A DNA stretch of 14,283 bases, taken from assembly GCA_947374105.1 (NCBI GenBank), contig CANCAO010000011.1:1-14283 (forward strand), in the 5' to 3' direction. This DNA comes from Comamonadaceae bacterium. GTDB taxonomy: Bacteria; Pseudomonadota; Gammaproteobacteria; Burkholderiales; Burkholderiaceae_C. Below are positions 7,181 through 13,854 of the stretch, piece by piece. Below the pieces are notes generated by a model. That model worked only from the letters and a program-made list of their open reading frames with translations. It was not told the DNA's origin and ran no database searches. Position 1 is the stretch's first letter. Every line of letters begins with the position of its first letter. The position numbers were made by a program, and so were the translations under genes.

Positions 7181-8454
7181 TTCTGAGAGGGTCTAAAACC
7201 CGCTCGCCTGTCGCGCTTCGCACCCTGGCGTAGCGCGCGAATGGTTTCCAGAAGAAGCGTGAAAGCGACCACCAACAGTGGTAGCAGAAGAGCGCTCTCT
7301 TGGTGCCACCCGTACAGCAGCGCGAAATGACATCCATACACTAGGCCGCTGCCAGCAAGTGCCAAGCCAGTAGCGTTTGACATGCTGCGTTGGGGTGAGA
7401 TGAACAAGCCGAGAGCGGGCAGCAAAGCGATCAGCATCAGCAGTCCGCAAGCCATGATGTTCGATGCCTTGAGCAACAAACCTTGCGCCAAAGACTGGTG
7501 GACCAGTGCCAGCACATTGACGCCCTTCATCTCACCTACGGGGGTTAGTACCCTATCGGTGAAGAAGGCGGTACTGCCTACAAAAATGGTTTTATCTCGG
7601 AAGGTTGCAGCGTCCAGGGTCTTGCCCCCGGCTCCCAGCATGGCTTGAGCAACGCGAGAGAAAGGCAGGCTGACAACTGGGTCGTGATTGCTTGGGAAAT
7701 ATAAATGCATAGCCCCGTCTTTGTCCACGGGGATGCTCATTGGCCCGACTTGCACCAGTGCGGACGTGGTCATGGACACTGAGGGTAAAGGCTCTTTCGG
7801 AAAGTGTGCAGCCAGTGAAATGGCAGGCAGCACTTGCTTATCAAAGCGGTGAAACAAGGGAATACGACGAAGCAGACCATCCTGTTCAGGAATGGCCGAG
7901 ACAACACCTAGGTGTGCATGGTTTGGGGCTGGTTGCGTGAAAAAGGGACGAGGGGGTTGTACTGAGGGCCAGGACTCTAGCGGTACATCGCTAGGCACTG
8001 ACCAAGTCAGACCTTGCATCGACAAATTTGCCTGCGCCGCTTGTTCCGGGGCATCCAGGCGCGCGGCGGTGGCGAGCACCACGTTAGCGTTGCGGTGAAT
8101 GGATTCACGAAAGGCATCATCTCCGGGTCGAGGGTCAAAAAGCACCAGATCAAACGCGACGGCGCGTGCGCCCATGTCGCTTAAGTAGTCCACGAGCAGT
8201 GCATAGGTGTCGCGTGAATAAGGCCAGTTGCCAAAGTACGGCTTCATGGCATCCAGCGAGGCATCGTCGATATCGATGACCAGTGCCTCGGTGAAGTGGT
8301 GCTGACGCGCCGTCAGGCGCAGCTGCGCGTCCAGCGTCAATTCTTCGAGTCTCTGCAAAAGAGGCGTTGCGCTTAAACCCCAAGCCAGAACCAAGGCAGT
8401 GACGGGGATCCATAAGATCTCACGACACCGGACAAGGCGTTTTAACATGCGCAT
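7177..8454 (-). CDS. CHASE2-domain membrane protein lacking an output domain
   Basis: A 425-residue protein with one N-terminal membrane segment (about residues 13-29), a large extracytoplasmic CHASE2 domain (about 35-330; L-V-I-D-I-D-D-A-S-L-D, N-W-P-Y-S-R, A-V-A-F-D-L-V-L-F-D, and late K-T-I-F-V-G-S-T-A and L-T-P-V-G-E-M-K-G-V) and three closing membrane segments (about 333-352, 361-382, 386-404). This is the usual CHASE2 layout, but the protein then stops after a basic tail of about 20 residues instead of continuing into a nucleotide cyclase, GGDEF or kinase domain. No cyclase remnant lies downstream, because ptsI fills that strand space. CHASE2 is regarded as a ligand-sensing domain; ligands are unknown. 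The gene follows the FecR/LysM gene by 34 bp, probably in one transcript. The ribosome site is weak; ATG at 8448 is an alternative start. Confidence 0.9.
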   Translation of the reverse strand: MRMLKRLVRCREILWIPVTALVLAWGLSATPLLQRLEELTLDAQLRLTARQHHFTEALVIDIDDASLDAMKPYFGNWPYSRDTYALLVDYLSDMGARAVAFDLVLFDPRPGDDAFRESIHRNANVVLATAARLDAPEQAAQANLSMQGLTWSVPSDVPLESWPSVQPPRPFFTQPAPNHAHLGVVSAIPEQDGLLRRIPLFHRFDKQVLPAISLAAHFPKEPLPSVSMTTSALVQVGPMSIPVDKDGAMHLYFPSNHDPVVSLPFSRVAQAMLGAGGKTLDAATFRDKTIFVGSTAFFTDRVLTPVGEMKGVNVLALVHQSLAQGLLLKASNIMACGLLMLIALLPALGLFISPQRSMSNATGLALAGSGLVYGCHFALLYGWHQESALLLPLLVVAFTLLLETIRALRQGAKRDRRAGFRPSQN

Positions 8455-8488
8455 TTCTTGAGCAAGGGTCGGTTAAGGCCGAACCAAC

Positions 8489-10153
8489 TTAGAGCAGTAA
8501 GGGCAGAAGCAGCGGCAGGAGATGCCAATAATTAACTTCCGCAGGGACGTCAATTTTTTGAGGAGTACCAAAGGGGCCTGCAAAACCATCGTCGTCAATC
8601 GTCTTGATTCGCATGAAGTAAATGCCTGGTGCAGGTCGATCAAGCTGTACCTGATTTTCCGTAAGGATACGATCCACCACAGGTTTGCCGAAGCCCGACT
8701 CATTGGCCAATTGAAGCTGGTATTTGGCCCCAGGATCACCGGCGCGCCAGCGGAATGTCAGATGTTTGTCATCCATGTTGGGCGCTTCGGCTTGGGGGCT
8801 GTCGGGGATTTTGCGCTGGGTAAAGCTTTGGCTGTCGCCAAACGGGCCATGATCCGCACCGGCGGCGATGGAGGCCACGCGCCAGTGGTATTTTCCTGGC
8901 TCAAGCGTTACGCTGTGCTCAGTGCCAGTCACGCTAGGCAAATCGGTCAGCAGGTTTGAAAAATCAGCTTGGGTCGAGACTTGCACATGGTAGGCTTGTG
9001 CGGCTAGCGAATTGCTCCAACGCAGCTTGGTTGCTGGGCCATAGGCCTTCGCTCCTTCAAGAGGCTCGCTCACAAAAGGTGCTTCAGGACGAGCCTTGAG
9101 AATGAATTCTTGATCCGCGTTCAAGCCCTCCAAGCCTCCTTGGTCGATGCCACGCACCCGTAGCACATAGCGACCATCTGGCAGATCAGCCCACTTTGCG
9201 CTGGGCGTTGGAAACACGCCATCCAGCAAGAGGCGTTCAAACGTCTTGTCTGCAAAAATTTGGGCGCGGTAGCGCGTTGCGTTAGCCAAACTTGACCACT
9301 GAAAGCGCAGCGGTACACGTTCAACACGTTTATCGACACCATTCAGATTGGGCGCTACCAGCAGCGCCACGGGTGTACTTGCAGCGCCTCCCGGAACGGC
9401 GGATGTGCCAAATCCTGCGGGCACTAGTACGGGTGTGCCCACAGCGCTGGCCTGTACCGCCCCTTCAAGTACTTCGCTGCGACCCATTTGGTCAGTCGGG
9501 TCAACGCTGGCACGGAAATCAGTGCCACGGACAGCCAGATTCACAGCACGCGATTTGATTTCATACCGCCCGGCTGTTGGCGATTGTTTCGCCACTTGCG
9601 TATCCAAGGCGCCTTGCTGGAGTTCCATCACCGTTTGTGCCACCCCTGATTTGCCCAGCATCACCATCTCGGACAGGACCAGTCGGCTCTTTGGTGTGAG
9701 CAGCAGTCGTGAACCGTCAATAAACCGAATGGAGATGGTGGCGTCGGCCCCGGTTTCAATCGCGTCACCTGTCTGTAGTCGTACCGCTTTGTCCAACGCT
9801 TGCGCCGTGCCATTCAGCGGGGTTCGCGTGACTGAACCTTGTAGATGAAGCACCTCAGCCTCCACCGCTTCCCTTTTCAGTAGGGCAACCGGCAGTCGTA
9901 GCTGAGTGCCCGGCGTGAGCTGCTTAGGCTCTCCGATCTTGTTCTGTTTTTGCAGACCCGGCCATTTTTTCGTGCTGATTAAATAGGTTTGGCTGATGTT
10001 GCTCAGCGTGTCGCCGGGTTTGACCATGTACAGCCAATCTGCGTCTGTCGCAGCAGCCACAGCGCCTGCGGCTTGTGCCTGAGGCAGACAAAGCAGTGTC
10101 AAGCTAAGCAGCAGGGCGCGATTAAGTAAAGGCGAAAAAAATGGTGAAGACAT
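8489..10153 (-). CDS. LysM/FecR-domain envelope protein with three Fn3-like repeats
   Basis: A 554-residue exported protein. Residues 1-28 are a signal peptide ending A-Q-A. A LysM domain follows (about 40-88; Y-M-V-K-P-G-D-T-L-S-N-I-S, ending P-G-T-Q-L-R-L-P) that should bind peptidoglycan. Then comes a FecR domain (about 125-235; L-Q-T-G-D-A-I-E-T-G, S-I-R-F-I-D-G-S-R-L, L-A-V-R-G-T-D-F-R). The C-terminal half has three similar repeats near 282-353, 374-445 and 465-535, each with an A-x-x-Y-x-x-Q-(I/V/L) strand and a late G-x-Y-x-x-R-(V/I) strand, like fibronectin type III modules. It ends in a short hydrophobic tail, L-L-P-L-L-L-P-L-L-L. The ATG has GGAGAG five bases upstream (10158-10163). 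Not the TonB-linked FecR regulator: no sigma factor or receptor is nearby. It probably works with the CHASE2 protein downstream. Confidence 0.9.
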   Translation of the reverse strand: MSSPFFSPLLNRALLLSLTLLCLPQAQAAGAVAAATDADWLYMVKPGDTLSNISQTYLISTKKWPGLQKQNKIGEPKQLTPGTQLRLPVALLKREAVEAEVLHLQGSVTRTPLNGTAQALDKAVRLQTGDAIETGADATISIRFIDGSRLLLTPKSRLVLSEMVMLGKSGVAQTVMELQQGALDTQVAKQSPTAGRYEIKSRAVNLAVRGTDFRASVDPTDQMGRSEVLEGAVQASAVGTPVLVPAGFGTSAVPGGAASTPVALLVAPNLNGVDKRVERVPLRFQWSSLANATRYRAQIFADKTFERLLLDGVFPTPSAKWADLPDGRYVLRVRGIDQGGLEGLNADQEFILKARPEAPFVSEPLEGAKAYGPATKLRWSNSLAAQAYHVQVSTQADFSNLLTDLPSVTGTEHSVTLEPGKYHWRVASIAAGADHGPFGDSQSFTQRKIPDSPQAEAPNMDDKHLTFRWRAGDPGAKYQLQLANESGFGKPVVDRILTENQVQLDRPAPGIYFMRIKTIDDDGFAGPFGTPQKIDVPAEVNYWHLLPLLLPLLL

Positions 10154-10198
10154 AAGTCTCTCCGGTTGAAAAAATTGCGGATAGAGCGTAGCAAATGC

Positions 10199-10213
10199 TT
10201 ACACCGAGTGTAA
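10199..10213. promoter_or_regulatory. Perfect inverted repeat, candidate operator
   Basis: TTACAC and GTGTAA flank CGA, giving a 15-bp palindrome with perfect six-base arms. It lies at roughly +6 to +20 relative to the predicted start of the FecR/CHASE2 transcript, a place where a bound repressor would block elongation. The regulator is unknown. The arms do not extend further. Confidence 0.45.
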
Positions 10214-10225
10214 CGGGCACATAGC

Positions 10226-10255
10226 CTTATAGATTGATTGCGAATCGGGTGTTAA
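10226..10255 (-). promoter_or_regulatory. Predicted sigma70-type promoter for the FecR/CHASE2 genes
   Basis: Read on the minus strand, TTAACA (10250-10255) and TATAAG (10226-10231) are separated by 18 bases; each differs from consensus at one position. The transcript would start near 10219 and reach the ATG at 10153 after about 65 bases. Placement and match are good, but it is a prediction by eye. Confidence 0.6.
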
Positions 10256-10376
10256 CTTGAACATTAGCCTCTTAATTCGTGGTGTGTGTGACTTTGTCGG
10301 CAGTTAGCCAGATTTCAACTTAAGAGCGCTGGAGTTTGAAACTTGCGATGCACGCGCCTAGATATCTGGGGAAGTT

Positions 10377-10419
10377 GCACGAGGCCCATGCGAACCCCTG
10401 GTTTCAGATGGGGGTGTGC
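10377..10419 (+). promoter_or_regulatory. Possible structured leader upstream of the NRAMP gene
   Basis: Stacked arms can form one long hairpin: GCAC (10377-10380) with GTGC (10416-10419), CCCAT (10385-10389) with ATGGG (10408-10412), and an inner GAAC (10392-10395) with GTTT (10401-10404). It ends 24 bases before the favoured ATG of the transporter. It matches no riboswitch I know, and if the protein starts further upstream this is coding sequence. Confidence 0.25.
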
Positions 10420-10443
10420 TATGGTTCCCAAAGATCAATCCAC

Positions 10444-11733
10444 ATGAAGAAAACAATGCCCAACGTGGATGCCGTCCCCGAAGATCGGGAAGACTCGTGG
10501 CTTAAAAAGCTTGGCCCGGGGCTCATCACGGGCGCTGCTGACGATGATCCCAGTGGAATAGCCACGTACTCGCAAGCGGGCGCACAGTTTGGGTTCAACA
10601 TGCTCTGGACCGTGCTGTTTACTTACCCTTTAATGGTCGGTATTCAAGTGGTTAGCGCCAGAATTGGGCGGGTCAGTGGGCATGGACTCGCCACCAATAT
10701 TCGTCGCCACTACCCGGCATGGCTGTTGTATAGCGTGGTCGGCCTGTTATTGGTCGCAAATACGATCAATATCGCAGCCGATGTTGCTGCCATGGGCGAC
10801 GCCTTGAAATTGATTGTTGGCGGCCCCGCACAAATTTATGCGGTGATCTTCGGCCTAGTGTCCCTACTACTTCAGGTGTTCATTCCTTACAGACGTTATG
10901 TGCGAATCCTGAAATGGCTCACCCTGACTTTGTTGGCCTATGTGGCCACGGTCTTTGTTGTAGACATTCACTGGTCACAGGTACTGGTGAGGGCGGTGGC
11001 GCCACATATGTCTTGGCAGCCCGAGTACATCACGACGGTGGTGGCCGTGTTCGGCACGACCATCAGTCCTTATTTGTTTTTCTGGCAAGCGTCGCAGGAA
11101 GTCGAAGACCAATTGGCAGACCCTCGCGCTCAGCCCTTGATAAGGGCTCCTCAGCAGGCGGAAACCAACTTGAGACGCATCAAGCTGGACACCTATGTCG
11201 GCATGGGTTTTTCGAATTTGGTGGCCTTTTTTATCATCCTGACCACTGCAGTGACGCTCAATATGCATGGGATTACCGATATTCAGACCTCAGCACAGGC
11301 GGCAGCGGCGCTGCGCCCCATTGCCGGCGAATTTGCCTTCATGTTGTTTAGTCTTGGCATTATTGGCACCGGATTACTTGCGATTCCGGTCCTGGCTGGC
11401 TCTTCCGCCTATGCCATGGCGGGTGCTTTCAAATGGAAAAATAGTCTTGAAAGAACGCCGATGAGGGCCAAGCAGTTTTACGGCATCATCGCTGTCTCGA
11501 CGCTGATCGGCATTGCGCTGGGTTTTACGGCGATTGATCCAGTCAAAGCCTTGTACTGGAGTGCCGTTTTCAATGGCGTCATTTCTGTCCCCATCATGGT
11601 TGTGATGATGTTGATGGCAGTCCGGCCTGAAATCATGGGTCAGTTCGTCATTACGACCCGACTGAAAGTCATGGGCTGGTTGGCTACGCTGGTAATGGCT
11701 GCAGCGGTGTCAGCCATGCTGTTGACCCTATGA
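10444..11733 (+). CDS. NRAMP-family divalent metal transporter, atypical metal-site motifs
   Basis: A 429-residue membrane protein with about eleven transmembrane segments. [22 protein letters not shown] begins the first segment, as in NRAMP/SLC11 proteins. The metal-site motif there is D-P-S-G (residues 35-38) in place of the D-P-G-N of MntH, and the sixth-segment motif reads T-I-S-P-Y (206-210) rather than the A-x-M-P-H type. Mn or Fe uptake should therefore not be assumed; Mg or another ion is possible. The ATG at 10444 is favoured because it leaves a normal short polar N terminus (M-K-K-T-M-P-N); in-frame ATGs at 10348 and 10408 and a TTG at 10336 are alternatives, and GGAG at 10331-10334 could serve a start near 10348. 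The stop overlaps the end of the convergent lipA by six bases. Confidence 0.88.
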   Translation: MKKTMPNVDAVPEDREDSWLKKLGPGLITGAADDDPSGIATYSQAGAQFGFNMLWTVLFTYPLMVGIQVVSARIGRVSGHGLATNIRRHYPAWLLYSVVGLLLVANTINIAADVAAMGDALKLIVGGPAQIYAVIFGLVSLLLQVFIPYRRYVRILKWLTLTLLAYVATVFVVDIHWSQVLVRAVAPHMSWQPEYITTVVAVFGTTISPYLFFWQASQEVEDQLADPRAQPLIRAPQQAETNLRRIKLDTYVGMGFSNLVAFFIILTTAVTLNMHGITDIQTSAQAAAALRPIAGEFAFMLFSLGIIGTGLLAIPVLAGSSAYAMAGAFKWKNSLERTPMRAKQFYGIIAVSTLIGIALGFTAIDPVKALYWSAVFNGVISVPIMVVMMLMAVRPEIMGQFVITTRLKVMGWLATLVMAAAVSAMLLTL

Positions 11734-12738
11734 AGATGAGGTGAAGATCGTCGGCATGGGGTTCAATACCTGCGCCGCCTGTTGGTCTGCATGGTAGCTG
11801 CTGCGCACCATGGCCCCCACGGCAGCGTGGTTAAAGCCCATTTCATAGGCCTTGGTCTCGAACATCTTGAAAGTGTCGGGGTGCACATAGCGGCGCACCG
11901 GCAGGTGGCTTGAGCTGGGAGCCAGGTACTGGCCGATGGTGAGCATCTCGATATCGTGGTCGCGCATGTCTTGCATGACTTGCAGGACTTCTTCGTCCGT
12001 CTCGCCCAAGCCCACCATGATGCCGCTCTTGGTCGGCACGTTCGGGTGCAGGGCCTTGAATTTCTTGAGGAGGTTGAGTGAGAACTGGTAGTCCGAACCG
12101 GGTCGAGCCTCTTTGTACAGACGCGGCGCGGTCTCCAGGTTGTGGTTCATCACATCGGGCGGTGCGGCTTGCAAAATCTTCAGCGCACGGTCGTCACGAC
12201 CTCTAAAGTCAGGCACCAGCACCTCGATCTGCGTCTTGGGCGATAGCTCGCGGATGCGGCTGATGCAGTCCACAAAATGCTGGGCCCCCCCATCGCGCAA
12301 ATCATCACGGTCCACACTGGTGATGACGACGTAGCTGAGCTTGAGCGCGGCAATGGTGTTGGCCAGGTTTTGCGGTTCGTCCGCGTCCAGCGGGTCCGGC
12401 CGCCCGTGGCCGACATCGCAAAACGGACAGCGGCGCGTGCACTTGTCGCCCATGATCATGAAGGTCGCCGTGCCCTTGCCAAAGCACTCGCCGATGTTGG
12501 GGCAAGAGGCCTCTTCGCACACCGTCACCAACTTGTTGGCGCGCAAGATGTCTTTGATCTCATAAAACCGGGTGGTCGGGCTGCCGGCCTTGACGCGAAT
12601 CCAGTCGGGCTTCTTCAACACCTCGCCCGGTACCACCTTGACCGGGATGCGCGACAGCTTGGCGGCGGCCTTTTGCTTGGCGCTGGGGTCGTAATTTTCG
12701 GTGCTTTGCGCGGTGCGGACGACGTCGGAGGTGCTCAT
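11728..12738 (-). CDS. lipA: Lipoyl synthase LipA
   Basis: A 336-residue radical SAM enzyme that inserts two sulfurs into the protein-bound octanoyl chain to make lipoyl groups for pyruvate and 2-oxoglutarate dehydrogenases and the glycine cleavage system. The radical SAM cluster ligands are Cys100, Cys104 and Cys107 (C-T-R-R-C-P-F-C). The auxiliary, sacrificial cluster uses Cys74, Cys79 and Cys85 ([12 protein letters not shown]) plus a Ser in the C-terminal R-S-S-Y-H-A-D (312-318). All are intact. Start ATG at 12738; the ribosome site is weak. It lies 62 bp after lipB on the same strand, across a repeat-like sequence, and completes the ybeD-lipB-lipA set. Confidence 0.98.
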   Translation of the reverse strand: MSTSDVVRTAQSTENYDPSAKQKAAAKLSRIPVKVVPGEVLKKPDWIRVKAGSPTTRFYEIKDILRANKLVTVCEEASCPNIGECFGKGTATFMIMGDKCTRRCPFCDVGHGRPDPLDADEPQNLANTIAALKLSYVVITSVDRDDLRDGGAQHFVDCISRIRELSPKTQIEVLVPDFRGRDDRALKILQAAPPDVMNHNLETAPRLYKEARPGSDYQFSLNLLKKFKALHPNVPTKSGIMVGLGETDEEVLQVMQDMRDHDIEMLTIGQYLAPSSSHLPVRRYVHPDTFKMFETKAYEMGFNHAAVGAMVRSSYHADQQAAQVLNPMPTIFTSSS

Positions 12739-12746
12739 TATTTTTT

Positions 12747-12817
12747 ACCGTTCGCCCTAAGCCCGTCGAAGGGCTGGGTTATTTGTTTCACTGGAAGGGC
12801 TCAGGGTGAGAGTTGGC
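12747..12817. repeat. REP-like inverted repeat across the lipB end and lipB-lipA gap
   Basis: The left arm (about 12747-12773, containing TTCGCCCTAAGCCC then GTCGAAGG) resembles an extragenic palindromic sequence that I recall as very frequent in Burkholderiales. A second, more decayed arm in opposite orientation (about 12793-12817, GGAAGGGCTCAGGGTGAG) pairs with it at about 14 of 19 aligned positions. Internal GCCC/GGGC arms can form a small hairpin. The right arm supplies the last residues and TGA stop of lipB. Confidence 0.55.
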
Positions 12818-13508
12818 TCACTAGCCTTTGACTGAAGACATCGGCAGCTTCCTGCCAAGTCACGTTGATCCCGATTGTACGAAGATCCACCGTTTTCAGT
12901 CCGGCGTAGCCACAGGCGTTGATCCGGGTAAAGGGCTCCAGGTCCATCGCCACGTTCAGCGCCACGCCGTGGTAGGTGCAGTGGCGGCTGACCTTGATGC
13001 CCAATGCGGCGATTTTGCCTAAATGGGGGTCAGATTCCAATTTCCGCAAGCCCAGTTGTTCGGATGTGAACTCAGCAGGCAGTCGCGCATGCGAAAACGG
13101 CGCGTCCAGCCGCACATAAATGCCTGGCGCGCCGCGCACCCGGTGGCCGGTGACGCCGTAGTGCATCAGCGTACGGATCACCGCCTCTTCGATCCGATAC
13201 ACGTATTCCTTGACGAAATAGCCCGCGCGCTGCAAGTCCAACAGCGGGTAGGCCACCACTTGGCCAGGGCCGTGGTAGGTCACTTGCCCGCCCCGGTTGG
13301 TTGGCACCACTGGGATGTCTCCCGCGTTTAAAACATGCGTAGCCTGCCCCGCCAGGCCCTGCGTAAAGACTGGGAAATGCTCACAAATCCATAGCTGGTC
13401 GTGGCTGTCTTTATTGGTCTGCAGGCCTCTTTGACTTGTAAACGCCTGCATGGCGGCGTAGGTGGGCTCGTAATCTACGCGACCCAGCGGAGAAACATCG
13501 AGCGTCAT
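12801..13508 (-). CDS. lipB: Octanoyltransferase LipB
   Basis: A 235-residue cytoplasmic enzyme that moves octanoate from acyl carrier protein to lipoate-requiring enzymes, the step before LipA. Signatures are [17 protein letters not shown] (72-88), the catalytic Lys165 in [17 protein letters not shown], and the acyl-accepting Cys199 in N-A-C-G-Y-A-G-L. Between G-A-P-G-I-Y-V and G-K-I-A-A there is an extra segment of about 30 residues (133-163) absent from the E. coli enzyme, which I believe is common in this bacterial family. The last residues, S-Q-L-S-P, and the stop fall within a repeat-like sequence. The start lies six bases after the ybeD stop, so the two are likely translated together. 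Confidence 0.98.
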   Translation of the reverse strand: MTLDVSPLGRVDYEPTYAAMQAFTSQRGLQTNKDSHDQLWICEHFPVFTQGLAGQATHVLNAGDIPVVPTNRGGQVTYHGPGQVVAYPLLDLQRAGYFVKEYVYRIEEAVIRTLMHYGVTGHRVRGAPGIYVRLDAPFSHARLPAEFTSEQLGLRKLESDPHLGKIAALGIKVSRHCTYHGVALNVAMDLEPFTRINACGYAGLKTVDLRTIGINVTWQEAADVFSQRLVSQLSP

Positions 13509-13514
13509 CGGGTT

Positions 13515-13781
13515 TTACAACACCACCTTCACCATCGGATGCGTGGACAGCGTGCGGTAGAGCTCGTCGAGCTGCTCGCGGCTGGTGGCGTTGATGGTGA
13601 GGGTCACGCCCAGGTAGTTGCCGGCCTTGCTTTCGCGCAGCTCGATGGTGCTGGCGTCAAAGTTGGGGTCAAACTGGCGCGCGATCAGGGTGAGTGCGTG
13701 GACAAAGCCCTCGGCCTTCGACCCCATGACCTTGATAGGGAAGCGGCAGGGGTATTCGATCAAGGAGTCAGTAGGTGCCAT
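13515..13781 (-). CDS. ybeD: DUF493 (YbeD) family protein
   Basis: An 88-residue protein beginning M-A-P-T-D-S-L-I-E-Y-P-C-R-F-P-I-K-V-M-G, the typical YbeD/DUF493 opening, with F-V-H-A-L-T-L-I-A and a C-terminal S-T-H-P-M-V-K-V-V-L. The fold is a small alpha/beta ACT-like domain; its role is not established, but the gene often precedes lipB, and a regulatory part in lipoate metabolism has been suggested from that context. The ATG at 13779-13781 gives the family length; the frame stays open upstream through a probable intergenic repeat and into the corA end, which is not coding for this protein. The ribosome site is poor. Confidence 0.93.
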   Translation of the reverse strand: MAPTDSLIEYPCRFPIKVMGSKAEGFVHALTLIARQFDPNFDASTIELRESKAGNYLGVTLTINATSREQLDELYRTLSTHPMVKVVL

Positions 13782-13854
13782 TGAGAATTGATTGCTGCAA
13801 AAAAGAGCTGCTTGTGCTTGTAAATAAAGGTCTACAGACGATTTTGTCTTAAAT
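13782..13854. repeat. Degenerate copy of a Comamonadaceae intergenic repeat (tentative)
   Basis: The stretch between corA and ybeD contains AAAAAAGAGCTGCTTGTGCT followed by an A/T linker and CTACAGACGATTTT. This resembles, from memory, a short intergenic element common in Acidovorax, Polaromonas and Rhodoferax genomes, in which GAGCTGCTTGCGCTT pairs with a later AAGCGCT. The pairing arm is decayed here. No other copy was found in the window. Confidence 0.4.

Noticed and set aside
8489..10153. FecR-type iron-citrate transmembrane regulator
   Set aside because: There is no sigma factor gene, TonB receptor or FecR N-terminal cytoplasmic region; the protein has a signal peptide and LysM instead.
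12277..12831. Long open frame on the plus strand opposite lipA
   Set aside because: It is antisense to a clearly conserved gene in GC-rich DNA; its product shows no domain and only reflects codon bias of lipA.
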